In this document: positions 1-10,980 of the stretch, one piece after another | Numbering within the stretch: the first letter of the stretch is position 1 | Layout: the number at the start of each line of letters is the position of its first letter | Assembly: GCA_947579605.1 (NCBI GenBank) | Contig: OX388329.1 | Location: 25,376,299 to 25,440,298, forward strand | Reading direction: 5' to 3' | DNA from: Athripsodes cinereus | Lineage: Eukaryota > Arthropoda > Insecta > Trichoptera > Leptoceridae | Length of the DNA: 64,000 nt | Made by a program: the position numbers and the translations under genes | Notes under the pieces: model-generated | What the model saw: the letters and a program-made list of their open reading frames with translations, nothing else | What the model was told of the DNA's origin: nothing | Databases searched by the model: none

Positions 1-105
1 TATATGTGTGTATCGTCGCGTTAGTACCCATAATACAAGATTCATCTTAGTTTGGGACTAGCTTGATCTGTGTGAATTGTCTATGTATTGTCTATGTATG
101 TTATA
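1..105 (+). repeat. 3' part of a tRNA-derived SINE (same family as 50324-50572)
   Basis: The first 75 bases match the 3' body of the SINE near 50.48-50.54 kb almost base for base, including the shared stretch GTATCGTCGCGTTAGTACC and the following AATACAAGATTCAT and TTAGTTTGGGACT. The tail has short repeats of a TGTCTATGTA type. The tRNA-like head would lie left of the window. A Helitron follows directly. Confidence 0.65.
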
Positions 106-438
106 TCTAAAATATAAAATTATCTTGTTTGTTATCATACTCCTCCGAAACAGCTGGACCGATTTTGATGAAATTTTGTGTGCTTATCGGGTACCTAGGT
201 CTGAGAATTGGCCAACATATATTTTTCATACTCCTAAAAGTCAAGGGTGGTCTACCCCTAATTATTATTTTTTGTTTATTGAACATTTTTTTAAAAAAAA
301 AATTATGGTGAGGCATTAAAAAATACATACAGCCCTAAATTTTCACCTTTCTACCATCAAACCTTATTTTTTAATAGCGATATTAGTATAAAGCATAATG
401 TAGGTATATGGCAAAACAACGTTTGCCGGGTCAGCTAG
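106..438 (+). mobile_element. Short non-autonomous Helitron-like element
   Basis: The left end starts with TC after an A and the right end is CTAG followed by T, as expected for insertion between A and T without target duplication. A 6-bp hairpin (GGCAAA at 410-415 with TTTGCC at 422-427) sits about 8 nt before the CTAG end. The internal text, such as the stretch beginning CTCCGAAACAGCTGGACCG, resembles sequence I know as common in insect Helitrons; this recognition is from memory. No coding capacity is seen. Confidence 0.6.
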
Positions 439-759
439 TTATTATATATAATTTGTAAAAATTCGTTCAACTGTCCAGTGGTGAAGAAGTTACTCTCTCT
501 CCTTAGTAAGACCTAACATGTTCTGAAATAGTGGAATCAGTTTAGAATGGATTTCACCATATTTTTTTTTACCATAAACACAAAAAAAACAACTTTTGCA
601 CAACATCAAATCCAACTTTTTAGGAGAAAATGCAAATTTGTGACAATTATTCAAATAATTACAATTTTTTTTTTTTAAATGTATATTTGGGATATTGACA
701 GTGAATTTATTGTATTTTTTATGGCACTTTGTTAATTTCGATGTATTTCCTTGTTACAG
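439..759. other. bab intron sequence, nothing recognised
   Basis: AT-rich DNA up to the TTGTTACAG acceptor at 751-759. It has A and T runs but no gene or repeat that I can name. Confidence 0.5.
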
Positions 760-817
760 GCTAAGTTTCTGGAAAATTCTCACGTTTGGCTCGGTGCATC
801 CACATCTTCTATAGCAG
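760..817 (+). CDS. bab: bab internal exon (first in window)
   Basis: A 58-nt exon lies between a TTGTTACAG acceptor and a GTGAGT donor. It encodes 19 codons (AKFLENSHVWLGASTSSIA) plus one base, ending in phase 1. The frame continues exactly into the next exon at a Ser-Tyr-Gln-Tyr-Gln stretch that I recognise from Bab proteins. It is too short to be seen as an open frame by itself. Confidence 0.85.
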
Positions 818-1483
818 GTGAGTGTTACAAAATATTACATCATAATTTCAGTATGAATAAACAAGGATCTACGTAGATGTCGCAACAGATTTACTTAACA
901 CGCGTAACATCATACATAGGTTCACTGCGGTCATATACTGCGACAGTACATCAAATATAATTTAATTATATTATACATATAAAAAAACACATCTAAAACT
1001 TGTTCAGATAAGAGGGCAAAAATCAAAGGGAGGAAAAGGGAAAATACAGCACAGTTTACCCCGAACAATGAATAAAATCATTTTACAGTTTTCTTATACG
1101 AGAGCTTGCCGCCTACTTAGGTATGGTTATATTGTAGTAACTCAGTTTGACCTGAAAATATGTCAGTAGGTAATAGTAGTTTTGCTTTCGATCTAAGTTC
1201 ATTGATAAAACAGCAGTGAATCTTGATAAGGCGGCAAATAAATGAACCTTTGCAATGCACAATAATTATATTATGCATATATTATGTACCTATTAATAAA
1301 ATTATTTCTGTTGAGTCTACGTACTTAGCTGATGTTTCATTGTTCCATTACTATTTCTAGGCATTTCCTTGTTCATGAGTAATTTCGATTTCATTGTACA
1401 AATACTTGACTGTTTTTTGCATTTGCTTTTTGCAAAGTTCAAAATTATAATAAATAAATAAAACATAATTAGTATCGTAATAT

Positions 1484-1538
<55 letters not shown>

Positions 1539-4500
1539 TTCATTCAAGCAAAAAACGGCTTTCACCTTTTACAATGTTAAAACAGTTAATAACATTTTTT
1601 TACACAATTTTTATATGTAGTATACAAGTTAATTTCTATAGAGAGTACCAAAAGGCGGTCTTATCGCAAATAAAATTCTAATTATGATTTAAGTTTTGAT
1701 AATGGTGATTTTACAACTTACTCTCGGTTAAATAAACCTAAATTAAAAATATAAACAAAAACAAAAAGATGTATACACAAACAAAAAACAAACAACTTTT
1801 TTCATTTCATTAATTCTTATAATTATTATTGACTTTTGAAATAGTAGGTACGAGGGTTGGTATTTAAGTTTTGAGATAGACAAGTGTAAACAAATATTTA
1901 TAATCGAAAATGGCTTTATTGTTTTGCAAAATATTTTCCATGAAGATCAATCCACTTTTGCATGCGTTTGAACCCATCTTTGAAGCCCTTTTTGTTGAGG
2001 TACCTCCAGACCACGTGATTTGAACGCATCAACCGCCTCTTCAGGCGTCATAAAACGTTGACCTCACAATTTATTTTTGATCTGCGGAAATAAAAAGAAA
2101 CATTGAGTGCCAAATCAGGATTTTGCAGCGAATGACCCATCGATTCGATATTTTAAATGCTTAAAAATGCATTTGTTTGAGCTGATGTGTTAGAGCTTAC
2201 ATTATCGTGGTGGAGAATGATTCGTCTTCTGCAATTGGTTTTCCTTATTTTTCCGAACACTTCTGGCGAGAAAATGGTGGTATACCATTCAGAATTCACC
2301 GTTCTACATTGATCTAATGGAATGGTAGCGACATGTCCAGTTATTCCGGAAAAATAGGCGACCATTTGCTTCGAAGTGCTTCGTGCGTGAACATCTTTTG
2401 TTGGATTTGGCTCATCTTGAAAGACCCATACAGGCGATTGTTGTTTAGTTTCGGGCTCATATGCATATATCTATGATTCGTCATCTATCACGATCTTATA
2501 AACGTCTTTTGAAGCACCACGATTGATTTTTTTCGTCATTTGTTTGCAAAAATCGACACGAGCCTTTTTTTGAACGATTGCCAAACTATGCGGTATCCAA
2601 CGCGAAAAAATCTTTTTGACAGCCAAACGTTCATGCAATATTAAATGTAAGCGAGTGGAACCAATGCTTAAGCATACCTCAATCTCACGGTATGTCACAT
2701 GACGGTTTTGCAAAATCAGTTTACGCACAGCATTGATGTTTTCTGGCACAACAGCCGATTTTAGACGACCTTCACGAAATTCGTCCTAAACGAAGTCTGA
2801 CCACGACTGAAATCAGAAAATCAGCGAAACATGGTGATTTGAGATGGTACTTCACCATCAAAAGTCGCAACAAGTTGATCGGCACACTGTTGTTGGTTTA
2901 ATCCACGTCGAAAGTCATAGAATATTATCGCACGAAAATGTTCAAGATTTAATTCCATTTTTTAAAAAAAGCATATTTTTCAAGTATGTGTAAACAATAG
3001 AAATATCACTCGTATGACAAAACGTTCTGAGTATGTTTACCATAAAATGTTTCAAACTACACGATGACAATGTCAGATTTAACATATTTGCACTGGTTTT
3101 GTCGTATCTCAAAACTTAAGTAGCAACCCTCGTATTAACATATTTAGTTAAATTATTTTTATTCCATATCGCTTATTGTTTCTAATTTTAATTTATTTTT
3201 TTATATTCCATATGATGAAGACTGGTTAACGCAAAGCAATCCAACAAAAACCAACCAATTTGTTTGATTTTATTGGCACTAACAATGTGGCAATCACAAA
3301 ACATTTTTTTAAATATTTAGTTATGGTATATGTACTACATTATGTGCTGTAGTACATAATTTCTATAGCTAGATATTTTTAAAAAACCAATCAACTAAAA
3401 AAGTAACGAATAAGCAATACGTTTACCTAGGCAAGTAAATGTGTTAAACTTTTGAATTGTTAATGCCTGCAATAATTTGGTAATTTCATTGTTTTCAGCA
3501 GACAGCTACCAATACCAGTTGCAATCCATGTGGCAGAAATGTTGGAATACAAATCAATCACTCGTACATAATCTGCGCTTTCGTGAGCGTGGACCACTCA
3601 AATCTTGGCGGCCAGAGACTATGGCCGAAGCGATATTTTCCGTATTGAAAGAAGGACTCTCTCTCTCCCAGGCCGCACGCAAATTCGACATTCCATATCC
3701 GACATTCGTACTTTATGCTAATCGTGTCCATAACATGTTGGGTCCAAGTACGGACGGTGGTACAGGTATGTTTCAATTTCGATCCCAAACTTAAGAGCGA
3801 TTTTAAGTCATCTGATATCAAACACTCTACAATACTATGAAAAATCAAATCAAATAATGATACTCTAATAAAACTATGAGAAATTATAATCTTTCCACAT
3901 ATCTAACAAAAATTCAGTATCAATCAAAAGGTTTCGACAATCTCGTGTCATCTTCCGGTACTCTTGTAACTAAATTATTTCTAATAGAGAAATAGTAAGC
4001 ACTTTTTGTTAGTCTAGTTTTTCGTATTTTCATTATATTCTAGCGTTTTTGGTATCAGATGTTCATTGTTTTAGGTGTCTTCAGAGTCCAAAATGTTTAA
4101 ATAATATAAGGCAGCGAAAGTTATTGAAAATCTTTAAATATAAAAGACAGTTTATCCATGAGTATTAGATTGTACCTATAATTACTTATAACTATTACTA
4201 ATTAATATAGTCGATGCATAATAAGATATGTAATTAATATTAATACAACCGTTTTGCTCTATTTACAAGTTACAGTGAATAAACTAACAATTAATGTTAT
4301 AATTATAGTTTTAATGTTTCATTTGTTTATGACAATAACAATAATATTAATTCATTTGTTTATTACATTCTAGATCATTCGTAATTATTATTATTACAAT
4401 ATGTGTAGGATTTTGTCTAATAATATTGTTACAAAAATGGGTCGCTCGAAGAAATAATTATAGAAAATGTAGGAATTCTATGTAAGTTGTCACTATGTCT

Positions 4501-7500
4501 TGAAAATGGTTGATTAGGATACTAAAACAATTTATCTATAATAATTATAGTACGATTGTACACATTATATAACTACTAAACTTGAGAAATATAATCCCAA
4601 AACAAATAGTACCTACTTATCATCTAGTAATATAATCGTTTGTAATTCAGCAATGGAGAAAATAAGACAGAGTATGTTAATAAAATAATACATTAAATTT
4701 AATTTTAAACCATGACATTTAAATATACAAATATCTATATTTTTCTTAATATAATGTGCAACACCAATAAACTCTCTTTATGTACACAGTTTCATGATGA
4801 CATCAAAATTAACAAAGATTATCTAAAAAAACATTTCTATTTTGGCATTTTGTGCAATAAATTAGCGAGGGTTCAAACCATCCAATTCCGTCATCACTAA
4901 AGTACAATTATTATAATTTCTTATATTAGTTCAAGCATTAAGACAATATTGCACAAACGAATAATTAGGTAGGTACATGCATGCCTCCCAGAAATAAAAT
5001 CAGGATAGCCAACACACAGCGTATCTCTTCATTCACTATTGGGTATAGGCAATACTTACTCTATGGATATAGGCCTGTTCTTAAGCGCACCACCTATTTT
5101 TGTTCTCTTCACCTGGACTCCCTTATTTTCATAATATCATCACTTCGTCTTGTCGACTGTCTCCCCAAGTCACTGATTGTTCTCCATCTGCCAGCTTTTG
5201 TACAAATTACAACAGGGTTTAAAAACTAGTAACAAATAAACTATGAATAACAATACGTACAAACATTATTTTCCTTATGACTTCGTATTATTATTATAAA
5301 CAGCAAAATCCGATATAAAATCTAATACACTAGATACATTTTATAATTATTATTATCTCAGTACAAATATTATAATTATTGCAATAAATGATAAACAAAT
5401 AAGAATCGCATAACATGTAGTTTGTATATAATTATATTGAATGCAATGTAAATATTTCATCTTGAATATCTTTTAGGTACAAACTAGTATTTAAACCAGC
5501 GTTTGCAAATCAAAATAATCAATTTCCTGGACATCTTAGGAGTCAAGATGCCTCCTAACTATCCATAGTTTTATCAAACAATTTTGTTGGATAGGTTTCT
5601 TTTTATAGCTTAGCCCGATGAACCATGTTCATGTTTTAAGGTTCTTGGTTAAAAAAAGTTTAATTGAACTAAAATTTAATTAAATTAACTACATATAATC
5701 TTTATTAAAGTAACGAAAGTGGTTTCTTGGCTGGAAAGAATGCTTTCCTCAAAGGTTGTCTCGTGAAATTCAGGATTCGTAAGAAAAGTCTTCTATAGAA
5801 ATATTATATGTCTACTCGTAATTTGCAATGTGTGACGAATCTCCTCAATATTCAAGGCAAATAGCAGGTAGGTACGTAAAAAAATGTGAACGCCATCTAC
5901 CGTTGAAAAAATATTTAAAGGGAATGCCTACATAATATTATAAGACTTGATTTCAAGATAAATAAGTTCTTTTGAATACATATCTTGTTCAGCATTTACA
6001 ATTTTGTTACACAGGAATAATACTCAATAGATTGGTTATTAAATAGATTAATGGTATGTTTTTTTTACTGACAAAGGTGGCTATGACCTATACGAGAACA
6101 TATACATACATATAAACAATTTTCTCATATTGTTTATATTTATTTCGAAATTTATAAATATACAAATTTTATTGCAAACGTCTTAAAATAAATTACTTCA
6201 TTCACATCCAAGGAGGTCTAAAATAAAATAACAAAATAGTTGTAAATATTAATTGTGAATTAATGTATTAAAATATAATTCGCAAGAATAGGTACGTCAT
6301 GTTCATAAGCAAAAGAGGCTCAATGAGTCAATGCACGTATCTATTAAGATTTTTATTCTTCTTTTATGTAATGGTTTTTATACTACACGGCTGAAATATT
6401 GATGCATATTATTTTTAAACTAATTTGATTGCACGTTGACGTTTCGAAATGATATAAATAAAAAATTATTTATTTTGACGATTAAAAAATACATATTTTG
6501 TATCGTTATATTTTTGCAAATAATCATGGTCTCTTATTATATTATATAACTAAACAATTTCCTAACACAAAAAAATGAATTATCAAATTTTTCACTTAAT
6601 TTGATTCAAACCAATAAACGTTTACTTATAGGTATCTATGTAATTGAGGGCCTACCCAGATATTTCTCTAGGGTGGATGCAGATGTTAAAGAAGGTTATC
6701 TTCCCACTTTAATTACTGGGACTGCCATAGTTTGCCCCGTCCTCCTGGGTACACCCATGTACCTAAATACAAGTCACTGAACTATTGTCATTTGTCAACT
6801 CATAAATTCAATCCCTGAATACTTTGATAAATATTGTTTGAAAAATATATTGGAATTCCTAGCAAACTGAAACAATTAATTTTCATCATATTATAAACCA
6901 TACTCTAATATTGATACAACTTTATTATACTTTTTTAATAACAATTCAATACAATCTGTCTTTTATATCAAAGGTTATCAATAAAAAAAAACCTCGAGGT
7001 ATTTGCTGGAAAACGATCAGTGTGTTCAGCGAAATGCATTGCGCAAGAATGTATCAAACATGCTATCATATTGATAGATTTGTAGTTATAATAAAATGTA
7101 TTCTGAATCATATAAATTAGTGTTACTTAGTTATCTGTAAAGAGAGTGTTTTCATTATATAGTATAAGGCGAATATTTATTCTGTATTGTTGATAATATA
7201 TTTGTTGTGTTTAACATATCTACATAATATTTGTTTTCCCACTTATAATTGAATTAATTATAAACCCTTGTTTACCAAAAGTTGGCGGAGATGTTGCAGA
7301 GTTGCGACCCAAAGGTCGTGGAAGACCACAACGTATACTTCTTGGTGTTTGGCCAGATGAACATATTCGTGGAGTAATCAGAGCTGTTGTATTCCGTGAT
7401 TCTCACAGTGCTCATCATATAAAAGAAGAACCCTTACCACCTTATCCAGCTATTACAGTAAGTATCTTATACTTCTACAGTTTAGATGGAGCTTTTAACA

Positions 7501-9030
7501 GAAATTATGAACAAATTAATAATTATTATAATTGTATTGTGTCTAAAAATTGAAAAAGTCTTCAAAATCAAAGATCATCTGTACCTGAGAGCCATTAGGA
7601 CTCAAGTGCATTTTTGACAAAAATGCCAAAGTTACGAAAAAAGCGGAAATAACTCAACAGTCGTGAGTCTTAAGTACAGAAATGCTTAGGGTCTATACTA
7701 TAGGGTCTATGTAATAAGCTGTATAATATACTATATGCAGCTTATTACTAGTAAAATGTTGAGATTTTTTCGATTAAAAAATTGAATTTGAAAATGGCAT
7801 TTTAGCACTTAAGACTAAATGGTTCTCAGGTACAGAAAATAATCTTTTGATTAGTATGTTAACATGAACACAATCTTCTGTACAGCGAAAATGAGATATG
7901 TATAGGCACCTACGCCTATTCTTACAAAAGACTTTATGTTCAATTTCATCTGGAATAATTAATCATAAAATAAACTTATATCTAATTAATCTCTGATTTT
8001 TTAGAACGTACCTATATAAAACATGTAAAGGTGCACAACAGATACCTCATCTGTACAACCAACAGATTGCGCTAACTCATATTAGTATAGGAAACAAGAA
8101 AGGTGCTCTGACGCTTATGAATCGGCCTCAGCTGGTTTAAGTGCTATTTTGCATTCATAAATATGGTTATAGTTAATCGACATGTATGCTCAACAGATGC
8201 CGAACGTAGAGGTTTGAAACAGGAATTGGTGAATGTACCATAGGTTAAGTGCACTTAAAGTCCAGCCTAAGCCGGTTGGTAAGGTTCGGAACACCTTTTC
8301 TGTTTCCTATTAAAAGGAGTTATCACAATCTGTTGTTTAAGCAGATGGGGTGTCTGTTGAGGAATATTCTTAATATTTTCGAATGCGAAAACTACGTTCA
8401 ACGTGTGTTAGTATATTTTTATCATAAAAAAATTAACAGAAATAAATTCATAAAGAACGAGGTGAAAAAATTAAGTCTACCTGACTTGTTTAACTTTAAT
8501 AATTCTAAAATATATTTTTTATCTGTTTTGTGAATAAATAAACGAATATTTTTGATATGATGTTGAATTAAACATCAGGAATTTTGTTCACAAAATAAAC
8601 AATGTTGCTTATATTTCAGGACGGCTTGACATTACAAAACTATCCATGCGGTAACGGAACAGATGGAGGGCTCTCTCCAAATAGTGCAGCCGCCGCAGCA
8701 GTTGCCGCCGTCGCACACGGCCTAAGACGGCAAATGTGCGGTATGATGACACCCCAACGAGCAACACTATCACCTAGTCCATTAGCATCACCTCTATGCT
8801 CTCCACCACCTCCGGGTTTAGCTCTTGAACCACCGACACTTCTACCACCTCCTCAGTCGAATGGCGCTGATCGTTACCGCCCTTTTGTCACACCACCACG
8901 CCCAGAAACATTTTTCCGTGAAGATTTAGAAGAACTAGTACGGAACTCATCACAAACACCAAGATCAATGATTTCTCAAGACGAATCTCTATCTGTGAAG
9001 GCTGAGCCTATTGCAGAACCTCATATATAA
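760..9030 (+). CDS. bab: bric-a-brac (bab) transcription factor gene, 3' four coding exons (overall span)
   Basis: Four exons (760-817, 3499-3765, 7300-7457, 8620-9030) join in frame to 297 codons plus TAA, with intron phases 1, 1 and 0. The protein carries the Bab conserved domain: a pipsqueak-type helix-turn-helix (visible residues about 59-100, including GLSLSQAARKFDIPYPTFV) followed by an AT-hook (KGRGRPQ, residues 113-119). In Drosophila, Bab proteins are nuclear DNA-binding regulators of limb, ovary and pigmentation patterning, and this domain binds AT-rich DNA. The N-terminal BTB/POZ domain is absent, so the 5' exons must lie upstream of the window. The C-terminus is Ala- and Pro-rich. 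Which bab paralogue this is cannot be told here. Confidence 0.95.
1479..1541 (+). repeat. (ATTT)n microsatellite
   Basis: About 15 near-perfect tandem ATTT units in the bab intron, ending at TTCATTCAAG. Confidence 0.9.
1851..3132 (-). mobile_element. Full-length but inactive mariner element
   Basis: The 1282-bp element is flanked by TA dinucleotides (1849-1850 and 3133-3134). Its terminal inverted repeats start CGAGGGTTG and run about 28 bp with few mismatches (inner part AAGTTTTGAGATA). The length and end sequence fit the Tc1/mariner superfamily, mellifera/mauritiana-like mariners. It lies inside the 2.7-kb bab intron, opposite to the gene. Confidence 0.95.
1916..2958 (-). pseudogene. Mariner transposase pseudogene
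   Basis: On the reverse strand the frame starts at ATG 2956-2958 and ends at TAA 1916-1918. The span of 1043 nt is not a multiple of three, so it is frameshifted. An early in-frame TGA lies in the first helix-turn-helix (MFR-stop-FSDF), and another stop follows the second catalytic Asp. Recognisable blocks include the WIPHSL-like motif region, the first catalytic Asp in VIDDES and the second in LHHDN. The third residue of the DD34D triad is changed: the expected Asp after PDLAxN is Val (GTT). The transposase cannot be active. Confidence 0.93.
3499..3765 (+). CDS. bab: bab exon with the pipsqueak-type HTH domain
   Basis: A 267-nt exon lies between GTTTTCAG and a GTATG donor, entering and leaving in phase 1. 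It encodes the region from ADSYQYQLQSMWQKCWN through RGPLKSWRPETMAEAIFSVL to RVHNMLGPS, which is the most conserved part of Bab. The acceptor is a CAGCAG tandem, so the exon may also start at 3502, which drops one Ala. The 96-residue reverse-strand frame here is an antisense shadow. Confidence 0.96.
3766..7299. other. bab intron, AT-rich, no gene recognised
   Basis: A 3.5-kb intron between the HTH and AT-hook exons. Short open frames (for example 4712-4900, 4981-5229 and 6911-7120) have no recognisable protein and the base composition of non-coding DNA. I see no clear mobile element apart from scattered simple repeats. Confidence 0.6.
7300..7457 (+). CDS. bab: bab exon with the AT-hook
   Basis: A 158-nt exon runs from phase 1 to phase 0, ending at a GTAAGT donor. 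It encodes ELRPKGRGRPQRILLGVWPD, the AT-hook and the conserved block after it, then a segment with an HIKEEP stretch (IKEE fits the psi-K-x-E SUMO consensus). I chose the acceptor at 7298-7299 because it gives the GGT-(E/D)-LRPKGRGRP join I know from Drosophila. An in-frame alternative acceptor at 7280-7281 would add six residues. Confidence 0.93.
8036..8359. mobile_element. Fold-back MITE in the last bab intron
   Basis: The two ends are imperfect inverted repeats of over 100 bp each. The left arm reads CAACAGATACCTCATCTG, AACAGATTGCGCTAACTC, TAGGAAACAAGAAAGGTG, and the right arm gives the matching words in reverse complement. There is no coding capacity. It is a non-autonomous DNA element of unknown superfamily, and no clear target duplication was seen. 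Confidence 0.7.
8620..9030 (+). CDS. bab: bab terminal exon, Ala/Pro-rich C-terminus
   Basis: The last exon follows a TATATTTCAG acceptor and encodes 136 residues before TAA at 9028-9030. It begins DGLTLQNYP, carries an Ala run (AAAAAVAAVA), then a Ser/Pro-rich segment with PPPPG and LPPPQ motifs, and ends near LSVKAEPIAEPHI, where VKAE is a second possible SUMO site. These low-complexity segments are poorly conserved among Bab proteins. Coding quality (codon use, GC) contrasts sharply with the AT-rich flanks. Confidence 0.93.
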   Translation, partial: DGLTLQNYPCGNGTDGGLSPNSAAAAAVAAVAHGLRRQMCGMMTPQRATLSPSPLASPLCSPPPPGLALEPPTLLPPPQSNGADRYRPFVTPPRPETFFREDLEELVRNSSQTPRSMISQDESLSVKAEPIAEPHI

Positions 9031-9985
9031 GATTATACTACTACTACTAATACTATATAATTAGAAGAAATATTATTTTTTTCTCTTTTAATTTTATTTA
9101 CATTGTGGGTAAGTGCAAATTAATGGGAACGATTAACGACTATATTATTTTTACTATTGTTTACGACTCCAAAGAAGGCAATGTTGGAATAAATTTTATT
9201 AATTTATAATATCTATACTAATAAATTTGATAATATTTGGAGAGTGGAAAGCATTTATACAACTGTCAGACTGTCAATTTATTGATTATATATGTATATA
9301 AAAAAAACAACATACATTTATCAAAAAAATATTATTACAATATTTTTCAATGAAACACAAGAAGTGGGAAAATCAATTGCTAACTATGTTTTTTTAGACT
9401 TTTGATAAAATTATAAAAATTTTACAAACTTTTTATGAATTTGTTTTTGACAAAAAATGCGCCATAAGTAGGTATAAACAATATCATTACTGTGGAGTAT
9501 TTTTGCTACCATCAATAAAAAAAAATATTCTAGGTACACAGCTACAAATTTAAAAAAAATGTATAGTATCTTTTATTATATTTAATTAAACATTAAGAAA
9601 CATCATTATTATTATTTGTGTTAGTTTGTATTTGTAAAATTTAAAAAATAGTCCAATATGTTTAAAAATAAAAATATATTATGAATTATAAAAAAAATCG
9701 ATGTTGCTTTTTGTGTGAAGTATTTTGAAATAAAAAAAAATGTAATATTAATAATAATTAATTCATACAATACACATACATAACTCAAAAAATAAAATAG
9801 ATTCACATAAAATATTTAACCATCCATCCTATATAAGAATAATAATAATAAAATAGAAAATGTTATTAATTAATGTCTGTTTTTTGCAGTAGATAAATGT
9901 TAATAATTAATAAATAATATAAATACAACCATCATAAATACATTTATACATTTATTTTATAAAAGTAATAATATATATACAAAAT
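9031..9985. other. bab 3' flank / probable 3' UTR, nothing else recognised
   Basis: Very AT-rich sequence with several AATAAA words; presumably 3' UTR grading into intergenic DNA. Confidence 0.4.
9188..9193 (+). terminator. Candidate bab poly(A) signal
   Basis: This is the first AATAAA after the bab stop codon, 158 nt downstream. The region is so AT-rich that further AATAAA copies follow, so the true 3' end could be much more distal. Confidence 0.3.
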
Positions 9986-10009
9986 ATTGTTGTTAGAAAT
10001 TAATCGTCA

Positions 10010-10531
10010 TCTCCCCCTTCAACGCTCCTCCTGGGAGCAAACACAGGACAGAAACCAGCCTCCTCCGTTCAGGGGCCGTAGACAAACCGTACTTAGTGAT
10101 CGACTACTGGCGAACTTTTCGACAATCTACCTTCATGTACCGTATAATTATGCGTTATTGTTGCGGTTATAGTCGAAAATTCGTTTGTAGTCGATCGCCA
10201 AGTGCATGTTTGTCTAGGGGGGCTGAGCGTCTCTGCACCAATTGGGTCACTTCTTACCGCAACCTTCCCAGGGCTCTAATTTAGTTGTCATAAAAACAGA
10301 GTATTGTGAAGTAGGCACCCTTGCGGATGAAAAAACAGTGCTCTCTTTGGCCAACTACCACAGTACGTTCTCATAACATGACTCAACCAAAACCATTATT
10401 GTCTCTCCAGTATTACAGAGACTATCATATATATTTGCTGAGTGCGCTGGCACACAGAATATATTGTGACATGTTGAACCACCTAACATCAAAAATCCTT
10501 TTATGACACTTATTTTTGAAACCAGAAGTTA
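10010..10531 (-). mobile_element. LINE 3' tail (family B), split by a MITE
   Basis: The two parts, 10010-10074 and 10227-10531, match on the reverse strand the C-terminal end of the reverse-transcriptase ORF that is better preserved at 37930-38430 and 58173-58530. Shared text includes the complement of CAACGCTCCTC, GACAGAAACCAGCCTCCTCC and GCCAACTA. The copy is old, with several indels. Confidence 0.75.
10075..10226. mobile_element. MITE nested in a LINE tail
   Basis: Terminal inverted repeats of the GGGGCCGTAGACAAAC type are followed by inner inverted GATCGACTAC/GTAGTCGATC segments. The roughly 55-bp centre (from GACAATCTACCTTCATGTAC) is the reverse complement of the centre of the MITE at 21777-21945, so both belong to one family. 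It interrupts the LINE tail exactly where intact copies read ATTCAGAGCGTCTCTG. Confidence 0.8.
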
Positions 10532-10980
10532 AAATAAATAAAATAATTCAATGTAACAGCATTATAAAAATAGAATTGTATACATACTACATAATATATT
10601 ACATATTAATTCATATAACGTATATATGATATTTGTTTAGAAAACATTCTATTGTATAAATTTAAATTACCTAGAAAATACGTATTGTGTATAAATGATT
10701 ATATTATAAATGTAATATAAAATAGTAAATAATTTATTAAAACATGAATCAAAATTTGATATTTTGGCCAGTTTCAAAAAGACTGTTGGTTAATAATATG
10801 TATAAATACCCACTGTAGAATATTTACACCCGTACGCATACAATAGTTTAATATTATAAACATATTATGTCTCTTAACGATAATCAGAACATTCAAAATC
10901 ATATTGGCTTACTCACTTGTGGCAGATCTCGTGATGGTATGAATTATTGATAGACATTCAAATATTATACTATACTATAG

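Noticed and set aside
1..759. BTB/POZ exon of bab
   Set aside because: Searched for the conserved BTB start and core in all frames before 760 and saw nothing; it must lie outside the window.
3558..3848. 96-codon reverse-strand open frame over the bab HTH exon
   Set aside because: Antisense shadow of a conserved coding exon; no recognisable protein.
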